37,086 bases of DNA, taken from the NCBI GenBank assembly GCA_964431545.1, contig CAYSLC010000026.1, positions 1 through 37,086 on the forward strand, written 5' to 3'. Made by a program: the position numbers and the translations under genes. The notes under the pieces were generated by a model. The model made no database searches. It was not told where the DNA came from and saw only the letters and a list, made by a program, of their open reading frames with translations. Shown here piece after piece: positions 8,192 through 17,900 of the stretch. Source of the stretch: CAYSLC01 sp964431545. GTDB taxonomy: Bacteria > Desulfobacterota > Desulfobacteria > Desulfobacterales > JAABSP01. Within the stretch, counting starts at the first letter, position 1. Each line of letters opens with the position of its first letter.

Positions 8192-10588
8192 TCACGGTTC
8201 GCCGATGAGGTCGATGACGGCGTTGATGAAGGAGTTGTCCTGGAAGCTGCTCTTGGTCAGGTAGTAGTTGGCCCCGGCCTCCAGGCCGCGGAGCCGGTCC
8301 TCCTCGGTGTTCTTGTAGGAGACGACCATCACGGGCAGCGACTTGAGCTTCTCGTGGCCCTTCATCTGGGTGATCAGCTCGATGCCGTTCATCCGCGGCA
8401 TGTCGATGTCGGAGACGACCATCTCATAGTCGTGGGCGGAGGTCCGCAGAATGTTCCAGGCGTCCATGCCGTCCACCGCCACGTCCACCAGATACCCCTT
8501 CGCCTCCAAAAGTTTGCGTTCCATCTCCCGCACGGTGATGGAGTCGTCCACCACGAGGATGTATTTTCCCGCCGCCTCCTCCTCGGCATCGGCGAACCGC
8601 TTGATCTTCCGGAGCCGCTGCTTGCCGGTGAGCAGGCCGTCGATGGAGCGGACCAGGTCGTCCACGTCGAAGATGAGGACGGGGGAGCCGTCGAGCATGA
8701 TGGCCATGGCGCTGATGTCGGAGACCTTCCCCAGCCGGGGGTCGAGGGGCCGGACCACCAGGTCGTACTCCCCCACGAACCGGTCCACCATCATCCCGTA
8801 GGCGTGGACCCGGTCGCTGATCACCACCACGGGCAATTCGTCCTCCTGCCCCTCGGCCTTCTCCACCTCCAGGACATCGTGGACGTCCACCAGGGAGACG
8901 TTCCGGTCGTCGAGGCGGAAGTACTGACGATCCTCCACCGTGTCGATCTCCTTTCTGGAGAGCATCAGACAGCGGTCGATGCGGGCCAGGGGGAAGGCGT
9001 AGGTCTCCCCGGCGATCTCCACGATGAAGGTGCGGATCACCGACAGGGTCAGGGGGAGTTCCAGGTGGAAGGAGAGGCCCTTTCCCGGCTTGGAGACCGC
9101 CCGGACGATGCCCCCCACCTCGTGGACCATGTTGTGGACCACGTCGAGCCCCACCCCGCGGCCGGAGATCTCGGTGACCCGGTTGAGGGTGGAGAACCCG
9201 GGCAGGAAGAGGAACTCCATCAGTTCCGGCTCGGTGAGTTTGTCGAGCATCTCGGCGCTGGTGAGCCCCTTGCTCAGAATGTTGAGGCGCAGCTCGTCCA
9301 GGTCGACGCCCCGGCCGTCGTCGGCGATGGTGATCATCAGCATCCCGGAACGGTGGGCCGCCTCCAGCCGAAGGGTTCCGGTCTCGGGCTTCCCGGCCGC
9401 CGTCCGCTCTTCCGGGGTCTCGACCCCGTGGTCCAGGGCGTTGCGGATGAGGTGGCTCAGGGGGGCCTCCAGCTTCTCCAGGATGTCCCGGTCCACCTCC
9501 GTGGACTTGCCGGTGATGGAGAAACGGACCTTCTTGCCCAGCTCCCGGGCCAGGTCCCGCACCATCCGGGGAAAGGCCTGGATCCCGTCGGCGAAGGGGC
9601 GCATCCGGACCCCGATGACCTCGTGGTAGAGGCGGTCCGAAAGGTTCTCGGAGGAGGCGATGAACCGGTCGAGCTGGTTGAGGCGGTCCACCAGGTACCG
9701 GTTGCACGCCTTGGTCTTCTCCCGGGCCTCCAGGATCATCTCCCGGACCATCCGCCCGTCCCGCCCGTCCCGCCGATTCTCGGCGGTCTCCTGGAGGCGC
9801 TCCAGGTGGTTCAAGAGGTCGAGGTGGCTCCGCTTGAGTCCCATGAGCCTGCCGTAGTACGGAGGGAGCCACCGGGCGCTGACCACCACCTCCCCGGCCA
9901 GGGCCATGAGCCGTTCGATCTTGGCCGCGGTCACCCGCACCATCCGGTCGCCGTCCTGGGACCTGCGCCGGACCGGTCGGCCCTCCTCGGCCGGATCGGG
10001 GCTCTCCGTTCGGGGGGCGGCCTCCTCCCGGGGCTCGGCCGGCCGGGCCGGTGGGGATTCCGGCGCATCCGGCGCCGGTTCGGCGTCGGGATCAGGCCGG
10101 TCGGGGACCTCGGGCCTGGGGGGCGGCCTGGGAGGGGCCGCCGGCTTTCGGGGCTCCGGGGCGGCCGGGGCCTCCCCGGCGAGAATCGAGGCGATGCGGG
10201 CCGCCAGGTCATCGATCTCGGCCTGATTGGCGGTCACCCACTCGGCCATCCCGTCCCCGGCGGCGTCGGAGATCCGGGTGAGCAGGTCCACGCCCTTCAG
10301 GAGGATGTCGATGGCGTCGGAGGAGAGGGTGATGTCCCCCTTCTGGGCGGCCACGAAGCAGTCCTCCATGGTGTGGGCCAGCTTCACGGCCGGATCGAGT
10401 TCCACGATGCGGGCCCCGCCCTTGATGGAGTGGGCGGCCCGCATGAGGGCCTCCACCTGGTCGGTGGCGCCGGGATCGTTCTCCAGGGCCAACAGGCCCT
10501 CGTTCAGGGTGGCGGCGTGAACCTCCATCTCCGACCGGAAGAGGTCGAGCATGGAGAAATCGCTCAGATCCCTGCCGTTTGCGATCAC
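8192..10588 (-). CDS. CheA-REC hybrid histidine kinase, WspE-like
   Basis: 798 residues. HPt domain about 10-115 with phospho-accepting H53 in RAAHSIKGGARIV; a Pro/Ala/Glu-rich linker about 135-200; dimerisation and ATPase domains about 215-545 (N-box HLIRNALDHGVETPEER, G-box DDGRGVD, GRGVGLDVV); a CheW-like domain about 545-670; and a C-terminal receiver about 680-798 with D727 (VSDIDMP). CheA lacking P2 and fused to REC is the WspE arrangement. It is expected to phosphorylate the CheB and the receiver-cyclase, with its own receiver as a phosphate sink or regulator. The GTG start at 10588 is chosen because it gives a 4-base GTGA overlap with the upstream CheW gene; longer readings run through that gene in another frame. 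Confidence 0.92.
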   Translation of the reverse strand: MIANGRDLSDFSMLDLFRSEMEVHAATLNEGLLALENDPGATDQVEALMRAAHSIKGGARIVELDPAVKLAHTMEDCFVAAQKGDITLSSDAIDILLKGVDLLTRISDAAGDGMAEWVTANQAEIDDLAARIASILAGEAPAAPEPRKPAAPPRPPPRPEVPDRPDPDAEPAPDAPESPPARPAEPREEAAPRTESPDPAEEGRPVRRRSQDGDRMVRVTAAKIERLMALAGEVVVSARWLPPYYGRLMGLKRSHLDLLNHLERLQETAENRRDGRDGRMVREMILEAREKTKACNRYLVDRLNQLDRFIASSENLSDRLYHEVIGVRMRPFADGIQAFPRMVRDLARELGKKVRFSITGKSTEVDRDILEKLEAPLSHLIRNALDHGVETPEERTAAGKPETGTLRLEAAHRSGMLMITIADDGRGVDLDELRLNILSKGLTSAEMLDKLTEPELMEFLFLPGFSTLNRVTEISGRGVGLDVVHNMVHEVGGIVRAVSKPGKGLSFHLELPLTLSVIRTFIVEIAGETYAFPLARIDRCLMLSRKEIDTVEDRQYFRLDDRNVSLVDVHDVLEVEKAEGQEDELPVVVISDRVHAYGMMVDRFVGEYDLVVRPLDPRLGKVSDISAMAIMLDGSPVLIFDVDDLVRSIDGLLTGKQRLRKIKRFADAEEEAAGKYILVVDDSITVREMERKLLEAKGYLVDVAVDGMDAWNILRTSAHDYEMVVSDIDMPRMNGIELITQMKGHEKLKSLPVMVVSYKNTEEDRLRGLEAGANYYLTKSSFQDNSFINAVIDLIGEP

Positions 10589-11283
10589 TGCACGCTCCTT
10601 GCCAGGCTGTAGACGAGCAGCTCGTCGTCCAGATAGGCGACGTGGGTCTCCCCCATCATGAAGATCCCCTTGGTGAAGGTGGACTGGGCCTTGGCCACGG
10701 TCACCGGCACGTTCTGGAATGCGTTGGGGTGGACCCGGTGGATCCCCAGGATCTCGTCCACGGGAAAGACCCATCTGCCGTCATCGCTTTCCATCACCAG
10801 CATCCGCTTGTACCCGGCGGCGGACCGGTCCTTCCGGTTCCCGGAGCCCGCCTCGATGCCGAGCAGCTGCTTCAAGGAGACGCAGAGCTGGATCTCCCCC
10901 CGGACGTTGATGACGCCGGTGAGGGAACGGTTCTTCCGGTGCGGCAGGCTGTGGACCTTGAGGTTGCGGGGGGAGATCACCTCGGCGAAGACCGAGGTCT
11001 TGAGGGCGAGCCACTCCTCCTCGATGCGGAAGACGAGCACCGACAGGGTCTTGAAGAGCTGCTCCTCCTTGTGCCCGGCCATCACCTCGGCCCACTCGTT
11101 CCGGTAGGTGTCGGGCAGATCCCGGTCGAGGAGCCGGCGGCCCGCCTGCTTGAACACGTCGCAGTTGCGGCAGTGGATCACCTCTGCCAGGACCGGGCAC
11201 CGGGGCTGTCGGCGGCCCCAGACACCGATGGTCTTCCAGCAGTCCTTGACGTCGGGGGGGCGGATCTTCCCGGCGCGGTTCAC
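10585..11283 (-). CDS. CheW-like coupling protein with N-terminal Cys motif, WspD-like
   Basis: 232 residues. An N-terminal extension carries C15-W, C29-P, and H37-C38-x-x-C41 (DCWKTIGVWG, RCPVLAEVIHCRNC), a pattern typical of WspD-like proteins. The CheW SH3-like domain follows from about residue 75, with the conserved GVINVRGEIQLCVSLKQLLG core. It should link the kinase to the receptor array. The cysteine/histidine cluster could hold a metal or be redox-active, but nothing in the sequence proves this. GTG start overlaps the CheR stop by four bases (GTGA), and its own stop overlaps the CheA GTG start likewise, so three consecutive genes are translationally coupled. Confidence 0.88.
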   Translation of the reverse strand: MNRAGKIRPPDVKDCWKTIGVWGRRQPRCPVLAEVIHCRNCDVFKQAGRRLLDRDLPDTYRNEWAEVMAGHKEEQLFKTLSVLVFRIEEEWLALKTSVFAEVISPRNLKVHSLPHRKNRSLTGVINVRGEIQLCVSLKQLLGIEAGSGNRKDRSAAGYKRMLVMESDDGRWVFPVDEILGIHRVHPNAFQNVPVTVAKAQSTFTKGIFMMGETHVAYLDDELLVYSLARSVQ

Positions 11284-12593
11284 AGGGCCTCCTCCCTTTC
11301 GCGGATCCGCTGGGCCCGGCCCCGGAGGCGCTCGGCCCGCCGCGGCTCGCCGCGGTGCTCCATGATGAACGCCAGGTGGCTCAGGGCCTCATGGTGGTTG
11401 GGATCGAGGTAGACCGCCTTGTTGAAGAACTCCTCGGCCCGCTCCTCCTCGTCCTGGGCGTGGCGGATGAGCCCCATGAGGAAGTAGGCCTGGATGTGGA
11501 AGGCGTTCTCCCGCAGGCACTTCTCGCACATCTCGAACGCCTTGTCCAACTCCCCCTGGTCGGCCATGCGCTGGGCCTCCTCCAGGTATTGGCGGGCCGG
11601 CGAGGGCGGCAGATCCCGGGGGGGCGGGGGGGCCTCCCGGGGCGGCCGGCGGGGGAGCGTCGGAACGGCGGCCGCCCGGGGCGCGGCGGCCGGTGGCGAG
11701 CGGCGGGGGGGGGCTTTGGGGTTTTCCGGGGCGGTCCGTTCCCGCCGCCGGTAGAAGTCGTGGTCGGCGCACTCTCCGTCGTCCCGGAGCCCGTCGGTCC
11801 GCCGGCAGGCGAAGACGCCGGGCCGCCGGATCCAGGCGAAGCCGGGAACACAGACCAGGGGCCGCTCCACGTGGCCCACGAAGAGGATCCCCGTCCGGAG
11901 CAGGAGCCGCTGGATGACCCGCATGGATTTGCTCCGCGCGGCGTCGGTGAGGTAGATCAGCAGGTTCCGGCAGAAGAGGATGTCGTAGGGCGGCTCGCCC
12001 AGGAGCGTCCGCTCGTCCAGGAGGTTTCCCCTGTGGAACCGGACCCGGTCGCGGATCTCCGGCGAGATCTGGTAGCCGCCGGCGGCCGGGGTGAAGTACC
12101 GCTCCCGAAAGGAGACGTTCCCGCCCCGGAACGATTCCTTTCCAAAGACCCCCCGGCGGGCCTTTTCCAGGGCCGCCTCGCTGATGTCCACCGCGTCGAT
12201 GCGGAACCGCTCCGGGGGCAGGCCGCTGTCCATGAGGGCCATTCCGATGGAGTACGGCTCCTCCCCGGTGGCGCAGGGCAGGCTCAGGACCCGCAGGACG
12301 GCCCCCTCCCGTCCCGACCGCCACTCGAACCGGATGTGACGGGTGAGGAAGGCGAAGGACTCCTTGTTCCGGAAGAACCAGGTCTCCGGGACCACCACCA
12401 GCTCCACCAGCGCATCCCACTCCTGGGTCGAGGCCTCCACACACGCCAGATAGTCGGCGTCGTCGGCGATCCCCCGGAGCAACTTCCGCCGGTCCACGGC
12501 CTTGGCCACCGTCTCCTCCCCGATGGACGGGACCGAGAGTCCGATCCGCTGATTCAGGAGGCCTTCAATCCTGGCCCTGGCCGTCTCCGACAC
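11280..12593 (-). CDS. CheR methyltransferase with C-terminal TPR repeats, WspC-like
   Basis: 437 residues. N-terminal CheR all-helical domain, then the SAM-dependent methyltransferase domain with VLSLPCATGEEPYSIGMAL (SAM-binding motif I, canonical CSTGEEPYS), RIDAVDIS and ILFCRNLLIYLT. A Pro/Ala/Arg-rich linker (about residues 290-345) leads to two or three TPR repeats (about 350-430, for example KAVYLDPNHHEALSHLAF). This CheR-TPR fusion is the WspC architecture; the enzyme methylates receptor glutamates. The GTG at 12593 (GAGAGGAAGAG just upstream) is the likely start; a longer in-frame reading would run through the upstream CheW gene. It overlaps that gene by 29 bases. Confidence 0.9.
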   Translation of the reverse strand: MSETARARIEGLLNQRIGLSVPSIGEETVAKAVDRRKLLRGIADDADYLACVEASTQEWDALVELVVVPETWFFRNKESFAFLTRHIRFEWRSGREGAVLRVLSLPCATGEEPYSIGMALMDSGLPPERFRIDAVDISEAALEKARRGVFGKESFRGGNVSFRERYFTPAAGGYQISPEIRDRVRFHRGNLLDERTLLGEPPYDILFCRNLLIYLTDAARSKSMRVIQRLLLRTGILFVGHVERPLVCVPGFAWIRRPGVFACRRTDGLRDDGECADHDFYRRRERTAPENPKAPPRRSPPAAAPRAAAVPTLPRRPPREAPPPPRDLPPSPARQYLEEAQRMADQGELDKAFEMCEKCLRENAFHIQAYFLMGLIRHAQDEEERAEEFFNKAVYLDPNHHEALSHLAFIMEHRGEPRRAERLRGRAQRIREREEAL

Positions 12594-13047
12594 AACTCTT
12601 CCTCTCCGATTCCGGCAGAAACGAGACGCAATCGGGCAGAAGGTCCAGGTCGATGTACTGGACCATCCGCCCCTCCTCCATGACGATCCCCCCCAGGTAG
12701 GGGGCGGTCTTCGAGCGGATCCCCGGCCGGACGAAGGCGCTCTCCGGCCGCTTGACCACATCCGTCACCCGTTCGGCGATCAGCCCCAGGACGTGGGACG
12801 CCTCCCGCTCCCCCTGGTAATCCACCAGGATGATGCGGGTGCTCAGCCGCATCCGGGAAGGCTCCCCCTGGATGAGGCGGCCGAGGTCGATGACCGGAAC
12901 GATGGCCCCCCGGTAGTTGAAATATCCGGCGAAGAAATCGGGGGCGTGGGGGACCTCCTTGAGCTGGACCATCGGGGCGATCTCCCGGACTTTCTGACAC
13001 TTTATGATGTACATGGTCTCTTTGATGAAAAAAAACAACGCGAGCAT
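12565..13047 (-). CDS. CheW-like coupling protein, WspB-like
   Basis: 160 residues, a single CheW domain. Signatures include IAPMVQLKEVPHAP, GYFNYRGAIVPVIDLGRL and RLSTRIILVDY, all close to WspB-type coupling proteins. It has two CheW halves with no other domain. The ATG at 13047 places MLALFFFIKETMYII where CheW proteins normally begin, so this start is preferred over the internal ATG in TMYII. First gene of the Wsp-like operon; it overlaps the CheR gene by 29 bases. The promoter should lie in the AT-richer 13048-13140 stretch, but no convincing -35/-10 pair was found on this strand. Confidence 0.88.
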   Translation of the reverse strand: MLALFFFIKETMYIIKCQKVREIAPMVQLKEVPHAPDFFAGYFNYRGAIVPVIDLGRLIQGEPSRMRLSTRIILVDYQGEREASHVLGLIAERVTDVVKRPESAFVRPGIRSKTAPYLGGIVMEEGRMVQYIDLDLLPDCVSFLPESERKSCVGDGQGQD

Positions 13048-13208
13048 CCCGCCCCCAAATATCAGATCAAACTTCAGATATCATTATGGAAAGAGCGATG
13101 AATGCAACTTGTACCCCATTTTGACCAAATCTGCAACTCAATATATGGGTACCGGCGCGGCCCCCGGCGGTTCCCCCCCCCGGATCCCCCGGACGGGGCC
13201 GCCGGAAA

Positions 13209-13242
13209 ATCCCGGCTTGAAAAACCGGGATAAATCGATTAC
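13209..13242 (+). promoter_or_regulatory. Candidate serA promoter with flanking inverted repeat
   Basis: TTGAAA (13217-13222), a 17-base spacer and a weak -10 TACACC (13240-13245). The -35 box sits in the loop of an inverted repeat: ATCCCGG (13209-13215) and CCGGGAT (13225-13231) separated by nine bases. The arms could be an operator. The -10 match is poor (3 of 6), so the promoter call itself is weak. Confidence 0.3.
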
Positions 13243-13282
13243 ACCCGCCATAGGGATTCACCATTCAGCGGAAAGGCGAACC

Positions 13283-14875
13283 ATGTACAAAGTGATGATT
13301 CGGGACAACATGTCCCCCGTGGCCCGGGAGATCCTGGAGGAGACCGGAGAGATCACGGTGGTGGTGGACAACGACAAGGCCACCAACAGCCCCGAGGCCC
13401 TGGCCGGGATCATCGGGGAATACGACGGACTGGCGGTCCGCAGCGGCACCCGGGTCACCGAGCCGGTGCTGGCCCGGGCCGGCCGGCTCAAGGTCGTCGG
13501 CCGGGCCGGCATCGGGGTGGACAACATCGACCTGCCGGCGGCCACCCGGAAGGGGGTGGTGGTGATGAACGCGCCCGGAGGAAACACCGTCACCACGGCG
13601 GAGCACACCATCTCCCTGATGCTCTCCCTGGCCCGGAACGTCCCCCAGGCCACCGCCTCTCTCCGGGAGGGCCGATGGGAGAAGAAACAGTTGAGCGGCG
13701 TGGAGATCACCGACAAGACCCTGGGGATCGTCGGCCTGGGCCAGATCGGCCGGGTGGTGGCCCAGCGGGCCAGGGGGCTTGCCATGAACGTGGTGGCCGC
13801 CGACCCCTTCGTCACCCGGGAGGCGGCCCGGGAACTGGAGGTGGAGCTGCTGGACCTCGACGAACTGCTGGTCCGGTCCGACTTCATCACCCTCCACGTG
13901 CCCCGGCTCAAGGACACGGCCGGGATGATCGACGCGGGGGCACTGGCCAAGATGAAGCCGGGGGTCCGGATCATCAACTGCTCCCGGGGAGAGGTGATCG
14001 ACCTTGCGGCCCTCCACGAGGCGGTGGTCTCCGGCCACGTGGCCGGCGCGGCCCTGGATGTCTTCCCCACGGAGCCGCCGGACCCGGAGCTGCCCATCTT
14101 CCGCCACCCCAACATCATCTTCACCCCGCACCTGGGGGCCAGCACCGGCGAGGCCCAGGCCAAGGTGGCCCGGATGATCGCCAACCAGATGTCGGCCTAC
14201 CTTTTGGGCGGGGTCATCACCAACGCGGTCAACTTCCCGTCGGTCTCCCGGGAGGTGATGGAGATGATGCGGCCCCACCTGGAACTCGCCGAGAAGATGG
14301 GAACCATGATGGGCCAGCTCTCCAACCGGACCCACGACATCTCCATCACCTACGGCGGCAACGTGGGGGACCTGGACACCCGCCCCCTCACCCACGCCCT
14401 GCTCAAGGGACTCCTGGGGGCCTTCACGGACGGGCCGGTCAACGATGTCAACGCCCCGGAGCTGGCCCGGGACAAGGGGATCCATGTGCGGGAGACCATC
14501 AGCGGGGCCAAGGGGGATTTCGCGGGGCTGATCCAGTTGAAGCTGGAGGACCACGAGGAGAGCCCGGACGAAATCTGGGGGACCATCTACGAAAGGAAGT
14601 ATCCCCGGCTGGTGCGCATCGGGCGGATCTACATGGACGCCATCCCGGAGGGGTCGATGATCGTGATCCAGAACATCGACCGGCCCGGCGTGATCGGCAA
14701 CGTGGGCACCACCCTGGGCCGCCACGGGATCAACATCGGCCGGTTCCAGCTGGGACGTCGGGAGGACCGGGCCATCTGCCTGGTCAACATCGACTCGCCG
14801 GCCGACGAGGCGGTGCTGACCGAACTCAGGGCCCTGCCCAACATCCTCTCGGCCAGGCAGGTCCAGCTTCCCTGA
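13283..14875 (+). CDS. serA: D-3-phosphoglycerate dehydrogenase
   Basis: 530 residues, the usual length of the long (type 1) form. The enzyme oxidises 3-phosphoglycerate to 3-phosphohydroxypyruvate with NAD, the first step of serine synthesis. The NAD-binding motif is GIVGLGQIGRVVA (about 147-159). The catalytic trio is visible as Arg in NCSRGE, Glu in FPTEPPDPELP and His in FTPHLGAS. After the catalytic core come an allosteric substrate-binding domain and a C-terminal ACT domain (IQNIDRPGVIGNVGTTLG), which in this family binds serine for feedback inhibition. The start ATG at 13283 follows GGAAAGG. It is divergent from the chemosensory operon and converges with the hybrid kinase gene downstream. 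Confidence 0.95.
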   Translation: MYKVMIRDNMSPVAREILEETGEITVVVDNDKATNSPEALAGIIGEYDGLAVRSGTRVTEPVLARAGRLKVVGRAGIGVDNIDLPAATRKGVVVMNAPGGNTVTTAEHTISLMLSLARNVPQATASLREGRWEKKQLSGVEITDKTLGIVGLGQIGRVVAQRARGLAMNVVAADPFVTREAARELEVELLDLDELLVRSDFITLHVPRLKDTAGMIDAGALAKMKPGVRIINCSRGEVIDLAALHEAVVSGHVAGAALDVFPTEPPDPELPIFRHPNIIFTPHLGASTGEAQAKVARMIANQMSAYLLGGVITNAVNFPSVSREVMEMMRPHLELAEKMGTMMGQLSNRTHDISITYGGNVGDLDTRPLTHALLKGLLGAFTDGPVNDVNAPELARDKGIHVRETISGAKGDFAGLIQLKLEDHEESPDEIWGTIYERKYPRLVRIGRIYMDAIPEGSMIVIQNIDRPGVIGNVGTTLGRHGINIGRFQLGRREDRAICLVNIDSPADEAVLTELRALPNILSARQVQLP

Positions 14876-14888
14876 AGGGGGGCGCTCT

Positions 14889-14906
14889 CCCGGGCTCCGG
14901 CCCGGG
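14889..14906. terminator. Hairpin between convergent serA and hybrid kinase genes
   Basis: CCCGGGC, loop TCCG, GCCCGGG: a perfect 7-bp stem 14 bases after the serA stop. No T-tract follows on either strand. A second small inverted repeat (GTTCC/GGAAC) lies next to it. Probable transcription stop for one or both genes. Confidence 0.4.
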
Positions 14907-14941
14907 GTTCCCGGAACAGGGAGGATCGGAAAGACCCGGCA

Positions 14942-17900
14942 TCAGGGGTCGGCCGCGCCGGTTCCGGGACCGCCGGCCTCCATCTCCGGGAGCCGCCGCA
15001 GGTGATCCGCCACCGACGCCACCTGTCCGGCCAGGGCGGGGAACCGTCGGCGGGCCCCGTCCAGATCCCCCTCGACGCAGCACCGTTCCAGGTCCCGGGC
15101 CGCCTCCACCAGGGACTCGATCCGGAGCGCCCCCAGGATGCTGTTGACGGCGTGGGCCCGCTTCCGGGCCAGGGCCGGATCTTCTCCGGCCAGGGCCTCT
15201 TCCAGATGGGCCATCCGTTTCGGCCCGTCCTCCAGGAACCCCGACACCATGGTCCTGAAGAATTCCGGATCCCCCGTGTAGCACTTTCGGAACCGCCGGA
15301 GATCGGCGGACCACGGCGCCCGGCCGTCGGCTTCGCCGGCGGCCCGTCGCCCCCCGCCGGCAGCGGCCCGCTCCATGGCCCGGAACAGGGCCTCGGCCTC
15401 CACGGGCTTGGTGACGGTATCATCCACACCGGCCTCCAGAAACCGGGTCCGGTCCTCCTTCATGGCGTAGGCGGTGAGGGCGATCACGGGAAGGCGGGGG
15501 TCCACCGCCCGGCGGGTACCGCCCCGGCGGATCCGCCGGGTCGCCTCCAGGCCGTCCATCTCGGGCATCTGGATGTCCATGAGGACGAGGTCGAAGGGGT
15601 CCGTTTCCAGTGCCTCCAGGGCGGCCCGGCCGTTCTCCACGGCCCGGACCCGGTGGCCGGCTTCCTCCAGGAGATGGACGATGGAGATCCGGTTGAGATG
15701 CTCGTCCTCCGCCACCAGGACGTTCAGGGGGGCGGGCCGGGGTCCGGAGACCGGCGGCGCCGGCTCGCCCAGGAGCCGGGTCATCCGGGGGATCCCGTGG
15801 ACGATGGTGAAGTGGAAGGTGCTGCCCTTTCCGGGCTCGCTGGTGGCGCCGATCTCCCCGCCCATCATCATCACCAGCCGCCTGGAGATGGCCAGTCCGA
15901 GCCCCGTCCCGCCCTGGGGCTTGGAGAGGCCGTCGTCCAACTGGACGAAGCTCGAAAAGAGGCTCCCGATCTTCTCCGGGGCGATGCCGGATCCGGTGTC
16001 GGCCACCGAAAACCGCAGCTTGTCGAGGGTCCCCGCCTCCTCGCTCCGGGCCACCGAGAGGCGGACGCCCCCCTTTTCGGTGAACTTGATGGCGTTGGAG
16101 AGCAGGTTCCGCAGCACCTGCCCCAGCCGGTCGGGATCGGCGTAGATGTGGCGGGGAAGGTCCGGCCGAATCTCCAAGGAGAGCCGGAGCCGGTCCTCGA
16201 CCTTGGGGCGGAAGAGGGACACGATCTCCTCCAGGTGGCCGTGGAGATCGAAGACCCGGTCGGCGATCTCCATTTTCCCCGCCTCGATCTTGGAAAAGTC
16301 GAGGATGTCGTTGATGATGTGGAGCAGGGAACCGGCGGCCCGCTTGATGAGGCTCAGGCTCCTTCGGGTCTCCGGGTCGGCCTTTCCGCCCAGGGCCATG
16401 TCAACCACGCCGATGATGCCGCTGATGGGGGTCCGGATCTCGTGGCTCATGTTGGCCAGGAAGTCCCCTTTGGCCCGGTTCGCCTCCTCGGCCCGGTGTT
16501 TGGCCAAGAGGATCTCCCGCTCCATCCGCTTTCTGTCGGTGATGTCCTGGAGGACGCCGAAGTAGCGCCCGCCGCGAGGCCCGTACCCGGCCATGCGGTT
16601 GGCGATCAGGACCACGGTCCGGGGGCGTCCGTCCCTTCGGATGATGCGGAACTCCCGGACGAGGCGGCCCTGTTCCGGAAGGACCCGGTTGAGCCCCGTC
16701 AGAAGGGCGTCGGTGTCGTCGGGGTGGACGTGGCCGAAGAGGACGGTTCCGGTGAGGGGGATCTCCCCCGGCTCATACCCCAGAATCCGGTAGAGTTCCT
16801 CGGACCCGTTGATCTCATCGGTCTGTTCGGTGTATTCCCAGCTGCCCACATGGGTGATCCGCTGGGCCTCCTTGAGCTTCCCCTCGCTGACCCGCAGGGC
16901 CTGTTCGGCCTCCTTGATCTCCGTGATGTCCGTGTCGGTGCCCACGATCCGCCGGACCGCTCCGCCGGAATCCCGGAGCGCCTTTCCCCGGGCGAGGATC
17001 CACCGCACCCCCCCGTCCCGGTGGCGCATCCGATGCTCGCACGCGTATTCCCCGGCCCGGCCTTCGAGGTGGTCCCGGAGCCGGGTCACCACCTTCCCCC
17101 GGTCCTCGGGGTGGACCAGAAGCATCCAGTCGGCCATGGTATCCGGGATCTCCTCGGGGGCGTACCCCAGGATCTCCTTGACCGACGGATCGAGGTAGAA
17201 GTCTCCGGTGCCGGGGTTGAGGTCCCACACCCCGACCTTGGTGGCCCGGGTGGCCAGGGCGTACCGTTCCTGGCTGATCCGCAGCTTCTCCTCCAGCCGT
17301 TTCTGCCGGGTGATGTCCACGCTGGAGACGAGCACCCGGTCGAAAGTGGATTCATGCCCCGGGGAGGCGGCCCACTGGAAGAGAATGTCCTTCTCCAGGC
17401 CGGCGGCGTTCCGGCAGCGGGTTTCCGATGCGTACCAGGTCTCCCCCCGGGCCATGGCGGCCAGGATGTCCAGGAAGGTCCCCCAGGTCTCCGGGGTCCA
17501 GTACCGGCGGATATCCTGGGGCGACTCTTTTCCGGTGATCCCGTACAGCTCCCGGCTCGCCCGGTTCACCGAGAGGGTCTCCACCAGACCGGCCGCCGTC
17601 TCCAGGGCCTCCCGGTGGTCTTGCAGATGGCTTCGGAGGTCGGTGACGCCGTTTTTCCTCAGCCCGTCGAGGTATTGTTTGACGGCGGTGTAGTCGGCCT
17701 CCCACAGGGGGACCGGGGAGTCCTCGAACAGGGAGCGGTACCGGGCCTCGCTCTCGGCGAGGTTCCGGGCCATGGACCGTTTTTCCACGGCCCGCTGGAT
17801 CGCGATGTGGAGGACATCCATGTCGAGCGGCTTGGTGAGGAAATTGGCGGCCCCCATGCGCAGGGCCTCCACGGCGGTTTCGAAGTCCCCGTGGCCGGTG

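Noticed and set aside
6604..8208. Long plus-strand open frame opposite the receptor gene
   Set aside because: Antisense shadow in GC-rich DNA with no recognisable motif, while the receptor signalling domain is unmistakable on the other strand.
3432..13047. Flagellar chemotaxis operon
   Set aside because: No flagellar or CheY/CheZ-type gene is present, and the CheR-TPR, Cys-motif CheW, CheA-REC and WspF-like CheB features all fit the Wsp/alternative-function class instead.
13083..13121. Minus-strand TTGCAT and CATAAT near 13083-13121 as the chemosensory operon promoter
   Set aside because: Spacing between the boxes is about 13 bases, too short for a sigma70 promoter; no better pair was found.
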